Shown here piece after piece: positions 19,989 to 29,499 of a DNA stretch of 64,000 bases. The number at the start of each line of letters is the position of its first letter. The stretch's first letter is position 1. The position numbers and the translations under genes were made by a program. The notes under the pieces are model-generated. The model did no database searches. It saw only the letters and a program-made list of their open reading frames with translations, and was not told the DNA's origin. Source of the DNA: Monoplex corrugatus (lineage: Eukaryota > Mollusca > Gastropoda > Littorinimorpha > Ranellidae); the NCBI GenBank assembly GCA_030674185.1, contig JAPXFY010000022.1, positions 38,433,630 through 38,497,629 on the forward strand, written 5' to 3'.

Positions 19989-21109
19989 CATGGGTGAAAG
20001 TTGGCTGACGGATTGACGGATATCCGTCAATTCAAATGAGTGACTGACGGAAAATCCGTCAATTTTTTTCCCGGTGTTTTTTTTTTTTTTCCCCGAAAAA
20101 AAAATCAAAACTTCGGTCCGCGATCTGCACCCGATCCAAGTTATCGGTCCGCTCGGTTGTTTCCAGTCGCCATCTTGAAATTCATTCTCGTGGTTCGCTC
20201 GCTGCTGTGTGCCTCTCCTCTGTCTTTTGTTGTGATGGTGGTACAGTACCGAGATGAATTTCTTGAGCGATGGTGATAAGGAGGCGTTAGCGATTGACAA
20301 AAGCGTAAAGAATAAATGGTCATGGAAATGGCTAAGTGAAAAAGACAGCGAGGAGAGAGAATTTCGGTCGTGGTGCAGGAAAACCAACAAACGTTTGCCT
20401 TATTCATGATTGTTGACAAAATAAAAGGTAGCCTTATTTTCTGGTTATGGTGATCCATGATGTTTTGTGTGTTCTGTAACACTCCTGATTGTGTTGGTAA
20501 ATTAAAATATAATGTCTTTGGATTTGATAGTTGATAATGTCTTTGAATTTGATGGTCAAGATACTTAGGTTTGCCTTATTCATGGTTGTTGACAAGATAA
20601 AAGGTAGTCTTATTTCTGGTCATGGTGATCCATGATGTTTTGTGTGTTATGTAACACTCCTGATTGTGTTGGTAAATTAAAATATAATGAATTTGAATTT
20701 GATAGTTTCATTTATCTGTCATGTTTCATTTCAAAATACAATAATGTTTTATCAAATGGATAACATGCAAACTCAGAAATTTCACACTCTAATTGTGGCT
20801 AGACTTAAAAGCACTGTTGAAAATAGTTTGTGCAATTTAGTCACAATAGAGTTATATGAATAATAATGCACTTTAGGAAGTGTTGCCTTTAAAAACAAGG
20901 TAGTGTTGCAGCAAAGAAAATTTTACTCTCAGGTTCAAGGAGAGACCTCGAAAATGCTTTGAAAATGCGATTTTTCGTTTTCGGCCGGGGGGGTTCGCCC
21001 CCCTGGTCCCCCAGCGGGGCTTTGCCCCTGCACCCCACCAGGGGCCTCAGCGGCCCCTGGCCCCCGGCCAGATTTTCAGTCAAATCAAAATTTCCAACTT
21101 TCACCCATG
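19989..21109. mobile_element. hAT-like non-autonomous DNA element, 1,121 bp
   Basis: Perfect 16-bp inverted termini CATGGGTGAAAGTTGG (19989-20004) and its complement (21094-21109), with the 6-bp target ATGCTG duplicated at 19983-19988 and 21110-21115. Removal restores the host frame (H-L-H-A-D-N-C). The left subterminal region has alternating TGACGGA/TCCGTCA motifs, the right one a GC-rich hairpin block (20985-21070). It keeps a small coding remnant at 20254-20409 and two ~135-bp tandem copies at 20397-20530 and 20573-20706. Confidence 0.9.
20254..20409 (+). CDS. Short hAT-like protein N terminus inside the 1.1-kb element
   Basis: A 51-codon frame beginning MNFLSDGDKEALAIDKSVKN, then KWSWKWLSEKDSEEREFRSW and CRKTNKRLPYS, ending TGA. 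The Trp-rich K-W-x-W-x-W-L block followed by a Cys resembles the extreme N terminus of hAT-related proteins (ZNF862/C17orf113-like), where it precedes a zinc finger. The rest of the protein is missing, consistent with an internal-deletion derivative. Whether it is translated is unknown. Confidence 0.45.
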   Translation: MNFLSDGDKEALAIDKSVKNKWSWKWLSEKDSEEREFRSWCRKTNKRLPYS

Positions 21110-21114
21110 ATGCT

Positions 21115-21822
21115 GACAACTGCACCGGCCAAAATAAAAACAATGCAATGCTCCAGTACCTGCTTTGGCGTGTCATGACTGGCCAACATGACAGCATCAC
21201 TCTGTCATTCCTTGTTGCAGGACACACTAAATTCTCACCCGATTGGGCCTTTGGCATGTTTAAGAGAAGGTTCAGGTTGACGAAAGTGGACTGCTTAGAT
21301 GACATTGTTAATGTGACCAAGAAAAGCTCGTCTTCCGGCATCATCATACCACAGGTGTGTGGCAGCCAGGATGGCAACGTTGTCGTACCAACCAGAGACT
21401 GAACCACATTTCTGGACACCTGGTTCAGGAAACTGGTGGGACTCAAGCAATTCCATCACTTTGAGTTTGTTGAGACTGGGGAGGTTCATGTCAGGCTCAC
21501 TGTTAACTCCGATCGACAGGTGATCAACCTCCTGAAGGGTGCTGAGCGTCCAGATGGAACTCTACCTCCCATCCTGAAACCTGCAGGCCTGAGTGTTCAG
21601 AGATAGCATTATCTGTACAATGAGATCCGTGAGTTTGTTGATTGTGAACATCAGGATCTTGTCTGCCCAGCCCCGTGCACACCTTCAGATTCTGCGTCAG
21701 CATCTTCCTCGTCAGAACAACAACATGCTACAACCAGCAGCCTTCCCACACCAGTTGCTGTGCAGAAGAAGCCAGGCAGGCCCAAAAAGTCTCCAAGGGG
21801 ACTTGCAGCAAAGAAGAAATAA
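21115..21822 (+). pseudogene. Transposase-like gene, last exon, part after insertion
   Basis: Resumes with DNCTGQNKNNAMLQYLLWRV, then SFLVAGHTKFSPDWAFGMFK, RRFRLTKVDCLDD and GSQDGNVVVPTRD, a TGA at 21400-21402 (probably from TGG), TTFLDTWFRKLVGLKQFHHF, EVHVRLTVNSDRQVINLLKG, LPPILKPAGLSVQR, a TAG at about 21604-21606, then HYLYNEIREFVDCE and a C-terminal AT-hook KKPGRPKKSPRG before TAA at 21820. Two in-frame stops plus the insertion make the gene dead. The rest of the frame is remarkably preserved, which suggests recent loss. Confidence 0.85.
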
Positions 21823-22543
21823 GCACTTGAAAGAATGTCAGATTTTGGGGTTCCTTTCTGTGTGTCTGTCTCTCTCTCTCCCTTTTTTTTTTAAAGGAGA
21901 GGTTTTTTTGAAATGCCTGAATGTGGTAAAATAACTGTTACATGTACTACTATTGTTTTTGATGGTTTTGTTACACCCACAGCCACAAATTGGAGTGCTC
22001 TGCAAAGACGGATGGACTGGTGTGCTCTTAGCCATGTTTCAATAATTATACTGAGCGTAAATATATTTTTTTCACTTTATTATTCAAAATTATGCTTATT
22101 TTCCATCTATCTTTAGCCTCTAAACTATGGTTACCTTTTCATGTTCATCTCTGGCATTTTTGTTTTGTTGGGGGTGATTAATTAATTTTGTTGAATTTTG
22201 CGACATTTCACCATTCATATTTTATTTTCTGTGCTCATACAAAAGAAACATCTCATTTTCCTGACCTCACTGATCACTCTGAGATATTAGGAAGTAAATA
22301 TAGACTTTAGAAATACCAACAATTTGCTCAGGAAAATTCTGATTTTTGAGAAATAATATCTCAAATATCTTGAAATGTTTGTGGACAATTTTCTCTGTTC
22401 ATACTGTGTGTGGGTCATGCACTTCAAACTTGTGCTAAAAAAAAAAACTATAGAAGATAGAACAATTCTGTTTTTTTGCATCTTGTTCAGTGCACTTTGA
22501 ATTTTATAAGCAAATAAAAAAAATGAGAATGCAGAAATTTGGA
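21823..22543. other. 3' region of the DNA transposon
   Basis: AT-rich sequence between the stop codon and the right inverted repeat; holds a poly-T tract at 21888 and no coding frame. AATAAA-like signals (GCAAATAAAAAAAATG near 22509) lie close to the right end. Confidence 0.5.
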
Positions 22544-22567
22544 CTTTAGCCTCCTTTTCTTGTGCAG

Positions 22568-22569
<2 letters not shown>

Positions 22570-22608
<39 letters not shown>

Positions 22609-22631
22609 GTGTGTGTGTGTTGTGTGTGTGC

Positions 22632-22690
<59 letters not shown>
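22570..22690. repeat. (TA)n and (GT)n microsatellite between transposons
   Basis: CACATATATATA at 22572-22604, then TGTG tracts to 22690, immediately left of the mariner TA target. Confidence 0.95.
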
Positions 22691-22692
<2 letters not shown>

Positions 22693-22696
<4 letters not shown>

Positions 22697-24032
22697 GGTG
22701 TTTTCCAGTAGAATGAGACCAACGAACTTATACGTCAAAGACTCACCGGCAAAAAAAAAAAATTTATTTCATCTGTTCGAAGTATTCACCTCCTGCTGCC
22801 ACACACTTCTGCATTGGCTCGATCCACAGTAGAAATGCCACTCTGCAGGCTTCTTTGGGTATATGTGACAGACACTGGAAAACCGCCATTTCCAAGGCTG
22901 CTCGGCTCTTGAAACTTCTTCCTGCCAGTGATTTCTTCAGATGTGGAAACAGGTAAAAGTCACAGGGTGCAAGGTCTAGGGAGTAAGCAGGGTGTGGCAA
23001 AGTATGGATCTTCTCGATTGCAAGGTATTCTCGTACGAGCCTTGACTTGTGAGCAGGTGCGTTATCATGAAGAATCTTGATTCCTCTCATGCCTGCGGTT
23101 GGTCGGGAAGTTGCATAAAACTTCTTGATGTCAGACAGTACTGAGTCTCTGTAGAACTTTCCGGTGATGGTCTCTCCTTGTTTGCATGGTTTCTGTAGCA
23201 CGATCCCCTTTGTGTTGAAAAAGATGGTGTATAACACTTTCTTTTGCGAACGTTGACGACGAGCGATTTGAGGAGGAATCCCACCTTTAGGAATCCAGGC
23301 CTTGTTCTGTGACTTTCTCCGAGGTTCATACATGTACACCCAGGTTTTGTCACCTGTCACAATTTCATCCAGCTGCTTTGGGTCGCAGTTCTTGTAAATT
23401 TTCAGCATATCTTGGCAGAAATGTAGCATACCCCCCTTATTTTCTGGCGTCAAAATGTGAGGGATCCATCTTGATGATGCCTTCCTGTAGCCAAGCTGAT
23501 TTCTTAGGATCCTTGATGCAGTCGACGAATGAATGTCGAGACAATCAGCGATCTCTTCAAGGCTGACTCTTGAATCAGCATCAACCACTGCCTTCACACT
23601 AGCCAGCAACTTTTCTTCACACTTTTTGCTTTTTTGCATTTTCCCCCTGTTGTCTTCAGTGCTGGCCTGGCCACTTGCAAAATATTTTACCTGTCTGAAC
23701 ACAGTTGCTTTTGAAGGAGCAGAAGGTTGTCCCAAAGCTCTCATGTCCGCAAGTGTTTCGGATGCATTATTTCCAAGGGCAACACATTCCTTGATGTAGC
23801 TGCGATAATCCCGCTGTTGAAAATGCCATTTTCTTTGCCATTTTTCAGATCAGTGTCTGACAGGGCCTTGACATACACTGTCAGAACCCTAAGACGGATC
23901 AAAGATGAATAACTAAATTTGGCACAGAATTACATCATAGGCTGACGTTTTCTGTGACATAATTTTCCGTTTTCTGTAAATGCGTTTTCAAGCTATACAG
24001 ACATGGTCTCATTCTACTGGAAAGTACCCTTA
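22693..24032 (-). mobile_element. mariner element with TA target duplication, 1,340 bp
   Basis: Inverted ends CGAGGGTGTTTTCCAGTAGA (22693) and the complement of TAAGGGTACTTTCCAGTAGA (ending 24032) continue as ATGAGACCA on both sides. TA lies outside each end (22691-22692 and 24033-24034). It sits between a GT tract and a TA tract. It contains one transposase gene on the minus strand. Confidence 0.92.
22764..23841 (-). pseudogene. mariner transposase (DD34D), one frame break at N terminus
   Basis: 326 uninterrupted codons from 23744 down to the TAA at 22764. An upstream in-phase extension reads FQQRDYRSYIKECVALGNNA, and the likely start ATG is at 23839-23841 in another frame, separated by one extra base in a T/A homopolymer at 23820-23823. 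Motifs: paired helix-turn-helix (SLEEIADCLDIHSSTASRIL, GYRKASSRWIPHIL), catalytic Asp in TGDKTWVYMYEP, HDNAPAHKS, and SLDLAPCDFYLFPHLKKSLA. There are 34 residues between the second and third Asp, the canonical DD34D signature. If the indel is a sequencing error this copy could be intact. Confidence 0.9.
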
Positions 24033-24043
24033 TATATATATAT

Positions 24044-24075
<32 letters not shown>

Positions 24076-24155
24076 CACACACATATACATATATACATAT
24101 TTATATGTACATATACACACACATGTATAAACTTATATATATACACACACACAGA
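24033..24155. repeat. (TA)n/(CA)n microsatellite
   Basis: TATATATA with ACACAC and TACATATAC variants flanking the mariner right end. Confidence 0.95.
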
Positions 24156-24199
24156 ACATCAGAATTGCAGTGAGGTCGTGGAATCAATCTTTGACACCT

Positions 24200-24420
24200 G
24201 CGCTGGTGGGTAGAAGTGGAGATTCTTCTGATCTTCAAGGTCAGCATGTTTGCAGGACCTGGCAAACTCATGGGTTTATGTGCAGGCTTAAGGCTTGTGC
24301 CATGATCACCACACACATGACACCTGTGACGTTGGTGTGTATGGAATTCGTTCCGAGCGCAGGGACATCGTTTTGAGAAACTGACACTGAAACCATGTTT
24401 GCAGACCAGATAATCTGTAA
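24200..24420 (-). repeat. Interspersed repeat E, inverted partial copy
   Basis: On the minus strand: TTTCAGTGTCAGTTTCTCAA, CTGCGCTCGGAACGAATTCC, CACATAAACCCATGAG. This is the 5' half of the repeat at 28602. Confidence 0.75.
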
Positions 24421-24436
24421 AACGCACTTTTTTTTT

Positions 24437-24534
24437 TAGGGATCATCACACTCAGGGAAGTTACCCTTATGCTCACCGGTTTTTTTTTGTTTTTTTTTCT
24501 TTTTCTTGTTTTTTTTCATCCCATTTTTCATGCC
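24437..24534 (-). repeat. SINE family B, 3' tail fragment
   Basis: GGGATCATCACACTCAGGGA, GTTACCCTTATGCTCACCGG and poly-T, the complement of the family 3' tail. Confidence 0.65.
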
Positions 24535-25085
24535 ACCATGGGGATGCCAGGGGCTTTTTCAGTATAAATAGTATCCCTTCCTTGTGGAAATTCTGTGCTA
24601 GAAATTTCCTCTTTTCTGTCACTCCCTTGTTTCTGCCTTGTTCCTTTGCTTTCTGTCATTTCTTCCTATCATTTTCTGCCTTGTTGGTCCATTCACCTGT
24701 ATGTGTTCGATAAAGTCTTTTGTACTTTTTCTTAGAATTGATAATTGGGTGCATTTATTAAGTGCATTTTTGGCTCTAGGGAGGTGAGATATGCGGAAGC
24801 AATTTTAGGTCATTTATGGCCATTTTTATGTGTGTTTTGGTGTCCTTAGGAATGCTTAAATTTGTGTTCAGGTCTGTTTTTTAAATCCTCTGTGTGCTGT
24901 ATGATAAATTGGACAGAGTGGTCTATGCCAGGGGCATGTCCCTAGATTATGTTCACGAATGCATTGATATGTGTACTTAATTTTCTTTTCTTTTTTTTTT
25001 CCTGTTGAAGTTTGTATGTTTTGAAGCAGATATAGCCCTGATATGGCTTTATACAGTTGGCTGGGCTTTAAACAACACATAGCAA
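24535..25085 (+). repeat. Repeat A, near full length
   Basis: CATGGGGATGCCAGGGGCTT through GCCCTGATATGGCTTTATAC and AGTTGGCTGGGCTTTAAACA; same order as 8388-8935. Confidence 0.9.
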
Positions 25086-25444
25086 ATGAAATTAAGCCAG
25101 ATTATGGATAAGACACTTTAGTTTCCGTGCCACAGGTGGTAACTCTCACACCTCCTCACCCCTTCCCGCTACTGTCCGCGCTGGCTGGCTGGAATGCGGT
25201 TATGGCTGGCACTGGAATTCCTCTATTTTCTCTGTTGTGCTTCTGTGGCTGTTGTCAATTTTCTCTTGTCTTTGAATCATTATAACTTCAGTTTGACAGT
25301 TTGTATGGCCATCATGATTTGGATTTGTGCTCTGCTATATTTGCTTCTGATATTGTAAGTAAAATTGTAGGGGTTAGATATATGTGTGTGAAGTAAATGA
25401 CAGATAACTGCAGTGTGTTCGTGACAGTGTAGCGTTACAAGAGA
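25086..25444 (+). other. Possible 5' flank of the CxxC gene
   Basis: No repeat recognised. A unique-looking stretch with CCGCTACTGTCCGCGCTGGC and AT-rich sequence precedes the ATG at 25445. A promoter is plausible but no core element can be pointed to. Confidence 0.35.
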
Positions 25445-25818
25445 ATGGATACAGACCAACATTCAGATGTATCCCATTTTAACAAACTGAATGCACTATG
25501 TAGAATTTGCAGAGAAAAATCGAAAAAAAAGGAGGCAGACAAAGCTGCAAAACTGTGTAAAAACTATGTGAGTGAGCTGGAAAAGTTTCTTGGTATCACT
25601 GTCTGTGAAGAAACTGATGGTCGTTTTGCTCAATATGCTATCAGAGGTTACTTGCAGTTAAGCGCGCATCACAACCCTCAGACCGGACACTTCATGCTGC
25701 CCAGGCTGCCATAGAAAAATCCAGTGAAATATGGACATTTTATGATCCATCCATCAGTAGTTATGACTGTGCTGTATGTAGTTGCGTTTTGAAACAGAGC
25801 AAGGGTGGACGGCCATTG
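25445..25818 (+). CDS. Cysteine-rich (CxxC) protein, probable first exon, one frame break
   Basis: ATG at 25445. Frame 1 reads MDTDQHSDVSHFNKLNALCR, ICREKSKKKEADKAAKLCKN and YVSELEKFLGITVCEETDG. At the TTTT run at 25624-25627 the frame must shift by one missing base to continue as FCSICYQRLLAVKRASQPSD, AAIEKSSEIWTFYDPS, SSYDCAVCSCVLKQSKGGRP. The exon probably ends before GTAAAT at about 25819. Three CxxC pairs (CRIC, CSIC, CAVC) suggest a treble-clef or ring-like zinc module, as in N termini of several transposon-derived proteins, including RAG1-like ones; I do not assign the family. The rest of the gene is not visible before the gap. Confidence 0.55.
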
Positions 25819-26400
25819 TGTAAATACAGAATGTTAGAAACACTGCTTTCTCTTTTTTTTCTTTCTAGCATCAGTTAATGCATTGCTTGTTTTGAATGAT
25901 AAACAGTACAAACTTTTAGAGAGACAGAGGGAAAAAAATCGACTAAAATGTCTGCGGAAGTGCGTGTACGTGCATGTACAAACCCTGCCTCATAAGTTCA
26001 GCGGCACCTGTTCTCTGCGTCTACCCCACTCGTAGCTGGAACGGATTATTCCTATTACAGTGGAGTACTTAATAACTTCCTTGTGGCCGGCAGAGGAATC
26101 TAACCCAATTTTTGGTGAGTGGTAACTGTAGGAGCTAGTCTGCTCTTACCACGGTACTAACTCTGTCCCAGCATAAAATTGGCAGACACATGACAGAATG
26201 TGTGAAAGTATGCGCTTTTTTGTTGTTGTCAGTGTGTGACTTCCACCACAGTGTCTGTTGCATGGCATGTAATTACAGTCTACTGCATGCTGCTGCTTTT
26301 AGTTATTCCTGTCATGTTTATAGTCTATGGAATCTGTAGTTTACGGGCTATACAGTGATGCACAACAAAACATGAAGGCTTTTGAACAATGAGTCGGAAT
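25819..26400. other. Unassigned sequence up to the scaffold gap
   Basis: Starts with a possible donor GTAAAT. No repeat family or further exon of the CxxC gene is seen. Confidence 0.4.
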
Positions 26401-26500
26401 NNNNNNNNNNNNNNNNNNNNNNNNNNNNNNNNNNNNNNNNNNNNNNNNNNNNNNNNNNNNNNNNNNNNNNNNNNNNNNNNNNNNNNNNNNNNNNNNNNNN
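26401..26500. other. Assembly gap of 100 N
   Basis: Exactly 100 N, a conventional placeholder for a gap of unknown size. A LINE fragment abuts the right edge and the sequence on the left does not continue it, so material is missing here. Missing FBXO21 or CxxC-gene exons could lie in it. Confidence 1.
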
Positions 26501-27345
26501 ATTTACTGATTGGTGGGATCTTATCATATAACTCTTTGTTAGTTGGATGTTCTCTCCAGGATTTGTTCAGGGCTGCACGCAGCATTCGTGTGTATGCTCC
26601 ATCAATCTTCTTCTCCAATGTCGTTAGGGTCCAAGAGATTGAGACATATGTAAGAACGAACTCTACTGCTGCTCAGAAGAAGTTTCTTTTCAAGTTGTCG
26701 GGTAGATTGGATTTCCAGATTTTGTCCAGTTGATTAAGTGCGCCCCAGGCATTTCTGAGTCTGATGTTGATGTCTTGTTCTATGGAGTCAGTGTAGCTGC
26801 CAGGTATTTAAGTCTTGAACTTGTTTGATCGTATCTCCATTGAGACTTCTCATACCTTCTGATGCGTCTTGGTTCAGACAGATGAACTCTGTTTTGTTCG
26901 CATTGAGGTGGAGCCCGATCTCCATTGCTGTTCTTTTGACATTGTGAAGGAAAGATGTTGCATCCTTAAGGAGGCCTGCGAGAACAGCCAGGTCATCAGC
27001 GTAATCTGCATCTGTTATCTTTACTGCAGGGTAGCGTCTGCTCTTCTGTTCTGTGAGGGTAAAGCCGAGTTTTTTGTTCTTGTCCACTGCTTTCCTCAGC
27101 ACATAATTGTGACAGATGATAAAAATGTAGGGGGCAAGCGTATCTCCTTGAAGGACTCCAGCAGTGATGTCAAAAGAAGTCTGTGTCTCCATCGGGGAGC
27201 GAACCATAGAGCAGGTATTCTGATACAGCATCATGATGGCGTCTACTGTTTCCTTGGATAGTCCATATGCAGTTAGAATCTCCTTCATCTTTCCTCGGTG
27301 GATCGAATCAACTTCATACAACTTAATGACTTTAAACATATATAA
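26501..27345 (-). mobile_element. Non-LTR retrotransposon fragment (RT and C-terminal part)
   Basis: On the minus strand from a poly-A-like edge (poly-T at 27352): SKETVDAIMMLYQNTCSMVR, ITAGVLQGDTLAPYIFIICH (motif B), KITDADYADDLAVLAG (motif C YADD), NANKTEFICLNQD, then in shifted frames the thumb-side sequence ending ALNKSWREHPTNKELYDKIP at the gap. Motif A is missing (5'-truncated) and there are frame breaks. The clade is uncertain. Confidence 0.85.
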
Positions 27346-27655
27346 TATCTACTTTTTTTTTTTAGTACAAGCTTTATTCAAGTACGAAAATAATCAGCAG
27401 AATGTACACTTTCCAGTGATATGTATATCTCAGAACACCCCAAAAGCTAGTTAAGACTGATTTCGTGCTGGGAGGTCACATATATTCAGTATTGTGGGAA
27501 GGGATTGAAGCCCTTCTGACCAAACTTCAAACAACCTGCAAGCTGTAAGACTTTGTGGATGAAATATTTTGGTGACAGACATTTCAGATCTTACTTCTTT
27601 TGCCTACAGACGCATACAACAAACATCACAAAGTGTAAAACGAAGGTCAAAATTA

Positions 27656-28110
27656 ATTTGTACCAGTCGCTGTGATGTAGTGTTTAACGCAACGGACTAC
27701 CAACTGGAAGGTTGTGGGTTCGAATTCCCATCAGTACTTTCAAAAATCATTGTGGGATTTTTCGGCTCTAGCCTTCTCCTACCCAGAGTTGGGCGTGCTA
27801 TGGGCTCATTGGGAAGGCTGGAACCACACAGTCGAATCTCATCCACTTCGCGGATGCATCATTGAGGGTGTTGCTCAGATCTTCTGTCCAACACCGCAGG
27901 TGTCTGTATCTCTCGGGCCTGGTTAACATCAGGATATATTATGATAGTAAGCGAAGAGTACAATCCTGTCATGCTGCAGTCTCAATCTTAGATGGAACTC
28001 CATAGCATCATGATTATCATCCACATCGACATCATCATATCCATAATAAACACTTTTTCAGCTTTGTGGCCATTTAAGTGGTGCAGAAAATAAGACCAAA
28101 AAAAATAATT
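27656..28110 (+). repeat. tRNA-derived SINE family B, reference copy
   Basis: Pol III-type head: A-box-like TGATGTAGTGTTTAACG (27672-27688) and B box GGTTCGAATTCC (27718-27729), then ATTGTGGGATTTTTCGG, GGGCGTGCTATGGGCTCATT, GGTGTCTGTATCTCTCGGGC and a 3' part ending GGTGCAGAAAATAAGACCA. Five other copies or fragments occur in both orientations. Confidence 0.9.
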
Positions 28111-28396
28111 TGTCTGTTGAAGGTTGCCTGCAGACACATACAACAAACAGCATACAAAGTAAAACAAAGGTCCAGATTGATCTGTTGTGTTGAAGGTATA
28201 TCTACAGATACATACAGAAAACAGCAAAATATCTAAAATAAAAGTCAAGATTAATCTGTTCAAGATATGCCTATAGGCACATGCAGCAAACAGCATGACA
28301 TCTCAGAAAAAGGTCCAGATTTATCTGTGTCGTGTTGAAGATGTGCCTTTAGATACATACAAGAAAACAGTGTAAAATCTAAAAGAAAGGTCCAGA

Positions 28397-28575
28397 TTAA
28401 CCTTTTGACTCCTGCACCCTGTCCTCCAGCATCCTGCATTGCCAACCATGCTAGCAAAGCAAAACCTTAACCCTTTGACTCCCTCACCCCTACAGGAAGC
28501 TGGTGGAAAGGGTGAGGAAGTCAAAGGGTTATTTTCTTGCAGTTGGTGGATAGGATGCAGGAGTCAAAGGGTTAA
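28397..28575. mobile_element. TTAA-type fold-back MITE, reference copy
   Basis: TTAACCTTTTGACTCCTGCA at 28397 and GCAGGAGTCAAAGGGTTAA ending at 28575 are inverted. Inside are the paired blocks CACCCTGTCCTCCAGCATCC and GCTAGCAAAGCAAAA, and AAGCTGGTGGAAAGGGTGAG. TTAA flanks followed by CCC/CCT are those of piggyBac-type transposition; the CCCTTTGACTCC terminus resembles the CCCCTTGACTTCC end at 740. Confidence 0.9.
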
Positions 28576-28601
28576 TCTGTAGTCTGTTGAAGGTATGCCT
28601 A

Positions 28602-29039
28602 CAGTTTCAGTTTCAGTTTCAGTTTCTCAAGATGATGTCTCCGCGCTCAGAATGAATTCCATATGCACTAACGTCACAGGTGCCATGTGTATGGTGAACA
28701 TGGCACAAGCTTTAAGGCTGCACATAAACCCATGAGCTGGCCTGGTCCTGAGGCCTTCCTAGCCTATGTTTTACCTAGTCTGTATGTTATTCTGGCATTG
28801 TATCAGCCTATCACTGGAATAATCTTGGTTACATGTAAATGACATGTGTATCTGTGTATCGTATCTTCGGAAAAAGGAACTTTATATAAAGTAAGTAAAT
28901 AAATAAGTAAAGGTCTGAATCACAACACAACTAGCTGTTCTGTATAAACTCGCCTCACATGACTGAAAGACATCCCCACCCCCACCCCCCAGTCAATGCA
29001 CAAAGCCTCAGCTGTCTATCAACTAGGTGAATACAATAA
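28602..29039 (+). repeat. Interspersed repeat E, reference copy
   Basis: Three TTTCAG repeats, TTTCTCAAGATGATGTCTCC, AATGAATTCCATATGCACTA, CGTCACAGGTGCCATGTGTA, GCACATAAACCCATGAGCTG, TATCACTGGAATAATCTTGG, a C-rich run at about 28977-28990 and GTCAATGCACAAAGC. No coding frame. Confidence 0.85.
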
Positions 29040-29231
29040 TTAACCCTTTGACTCCCGCACACTCTTTATCAGCTGCAGAAACTTAATCTTGTGACTCCTA
29101 GACCCTATCCTCCAGCTTCCTGTGGGAAGCTGGTGGATAGGGTGAGGGAGTCACAGGGTTATGTTTTTGCTTTTCTAGCATGGTCGACAATGCAGGATGC
29201 TGGTGGACAGGGTGCGGAGTCAAAGGGTTAA
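29040..29231. mobile_element. TTAA-type fold-back MITE
   Basis: TTAACCCTTTGACTCCCGCA at 29040 and GCGGAGTCAAAGGGTTAA ending at 29231, with the central CTTCCTGTGGGAAGCTGG stem. Confidence 0.9.
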
Positions 29232-29233
29232 TT

Positions 29234-29499
29234 CAAGGGTTGACAACAGTAACCAAGTATCTCGATTTTCTAAAAGTTTACAGGAGACGATTTCTAACTG
29301 GGTTTTCGGGAGAGGCTATATCTACATTTTGAGATACTGGTTTTTGTTTTTATCGGTAACCGATCAAAAATCAATATCATGGCAAAAGCGAAGTCCACCA
29401 AGTGAAAGAGCACATCAAAAGCAACAGTTCAGAATAAAAAAGTGCAAATTGACAAACAAACAAAAAAGGAGATACTGGGTTCTGGCTGTCAACCCTCAA
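29234..29499. mobile_element. MITE with ~30-bp inverted repeats
   Basis: AAGGGTTGACAACAGTAACC-AAGTATCTC at 29234 faces GAGATACTGGGTTCTGGCTG-TCAACCCT ending at 29499. The 266-bp body is AT-rich without coding. No clear target duplication, so superfamily is open. Confidence 0.65.

Larger units (their letters stand above)
13094..22564 (+). mobile_element. DNA transposon with D-N-C-T-G-Q-N-K-N-N transposase-like gene
   Basis: Terminal inverted repeats CATAAGAAAAGGAGGCTAAAG (13094-13114) and CTTTAGCCTCCTTTTCTTGTG (22544-22564) differ at one base. Both sit next to GTGTGT/TATATA tracts, so the exact outer edge and target duplication are unclear. Inside is a spliced gene on the + strand (exons 13680-13872, 14605-15530, 19661 onwards to 21822), an RTE LINE in its second intron and a hAT-like insertion in its last exon. 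Net size without those insertions is about 5.3 kb. Confidence 0.7.

Noticed and set aside
21000..21070. GC-rich block as a CpG island promoter
   Set aside because: It is a symmetric hairpin near the end of a transposable element, with a similar module in another element at 30317.
27656..27735. A genuine tRNA gene
   Set aside because: A and B boxes are present but the sequence does not fold as a tRNA by eye, and it is followed by a repeated SINE body at several loci.
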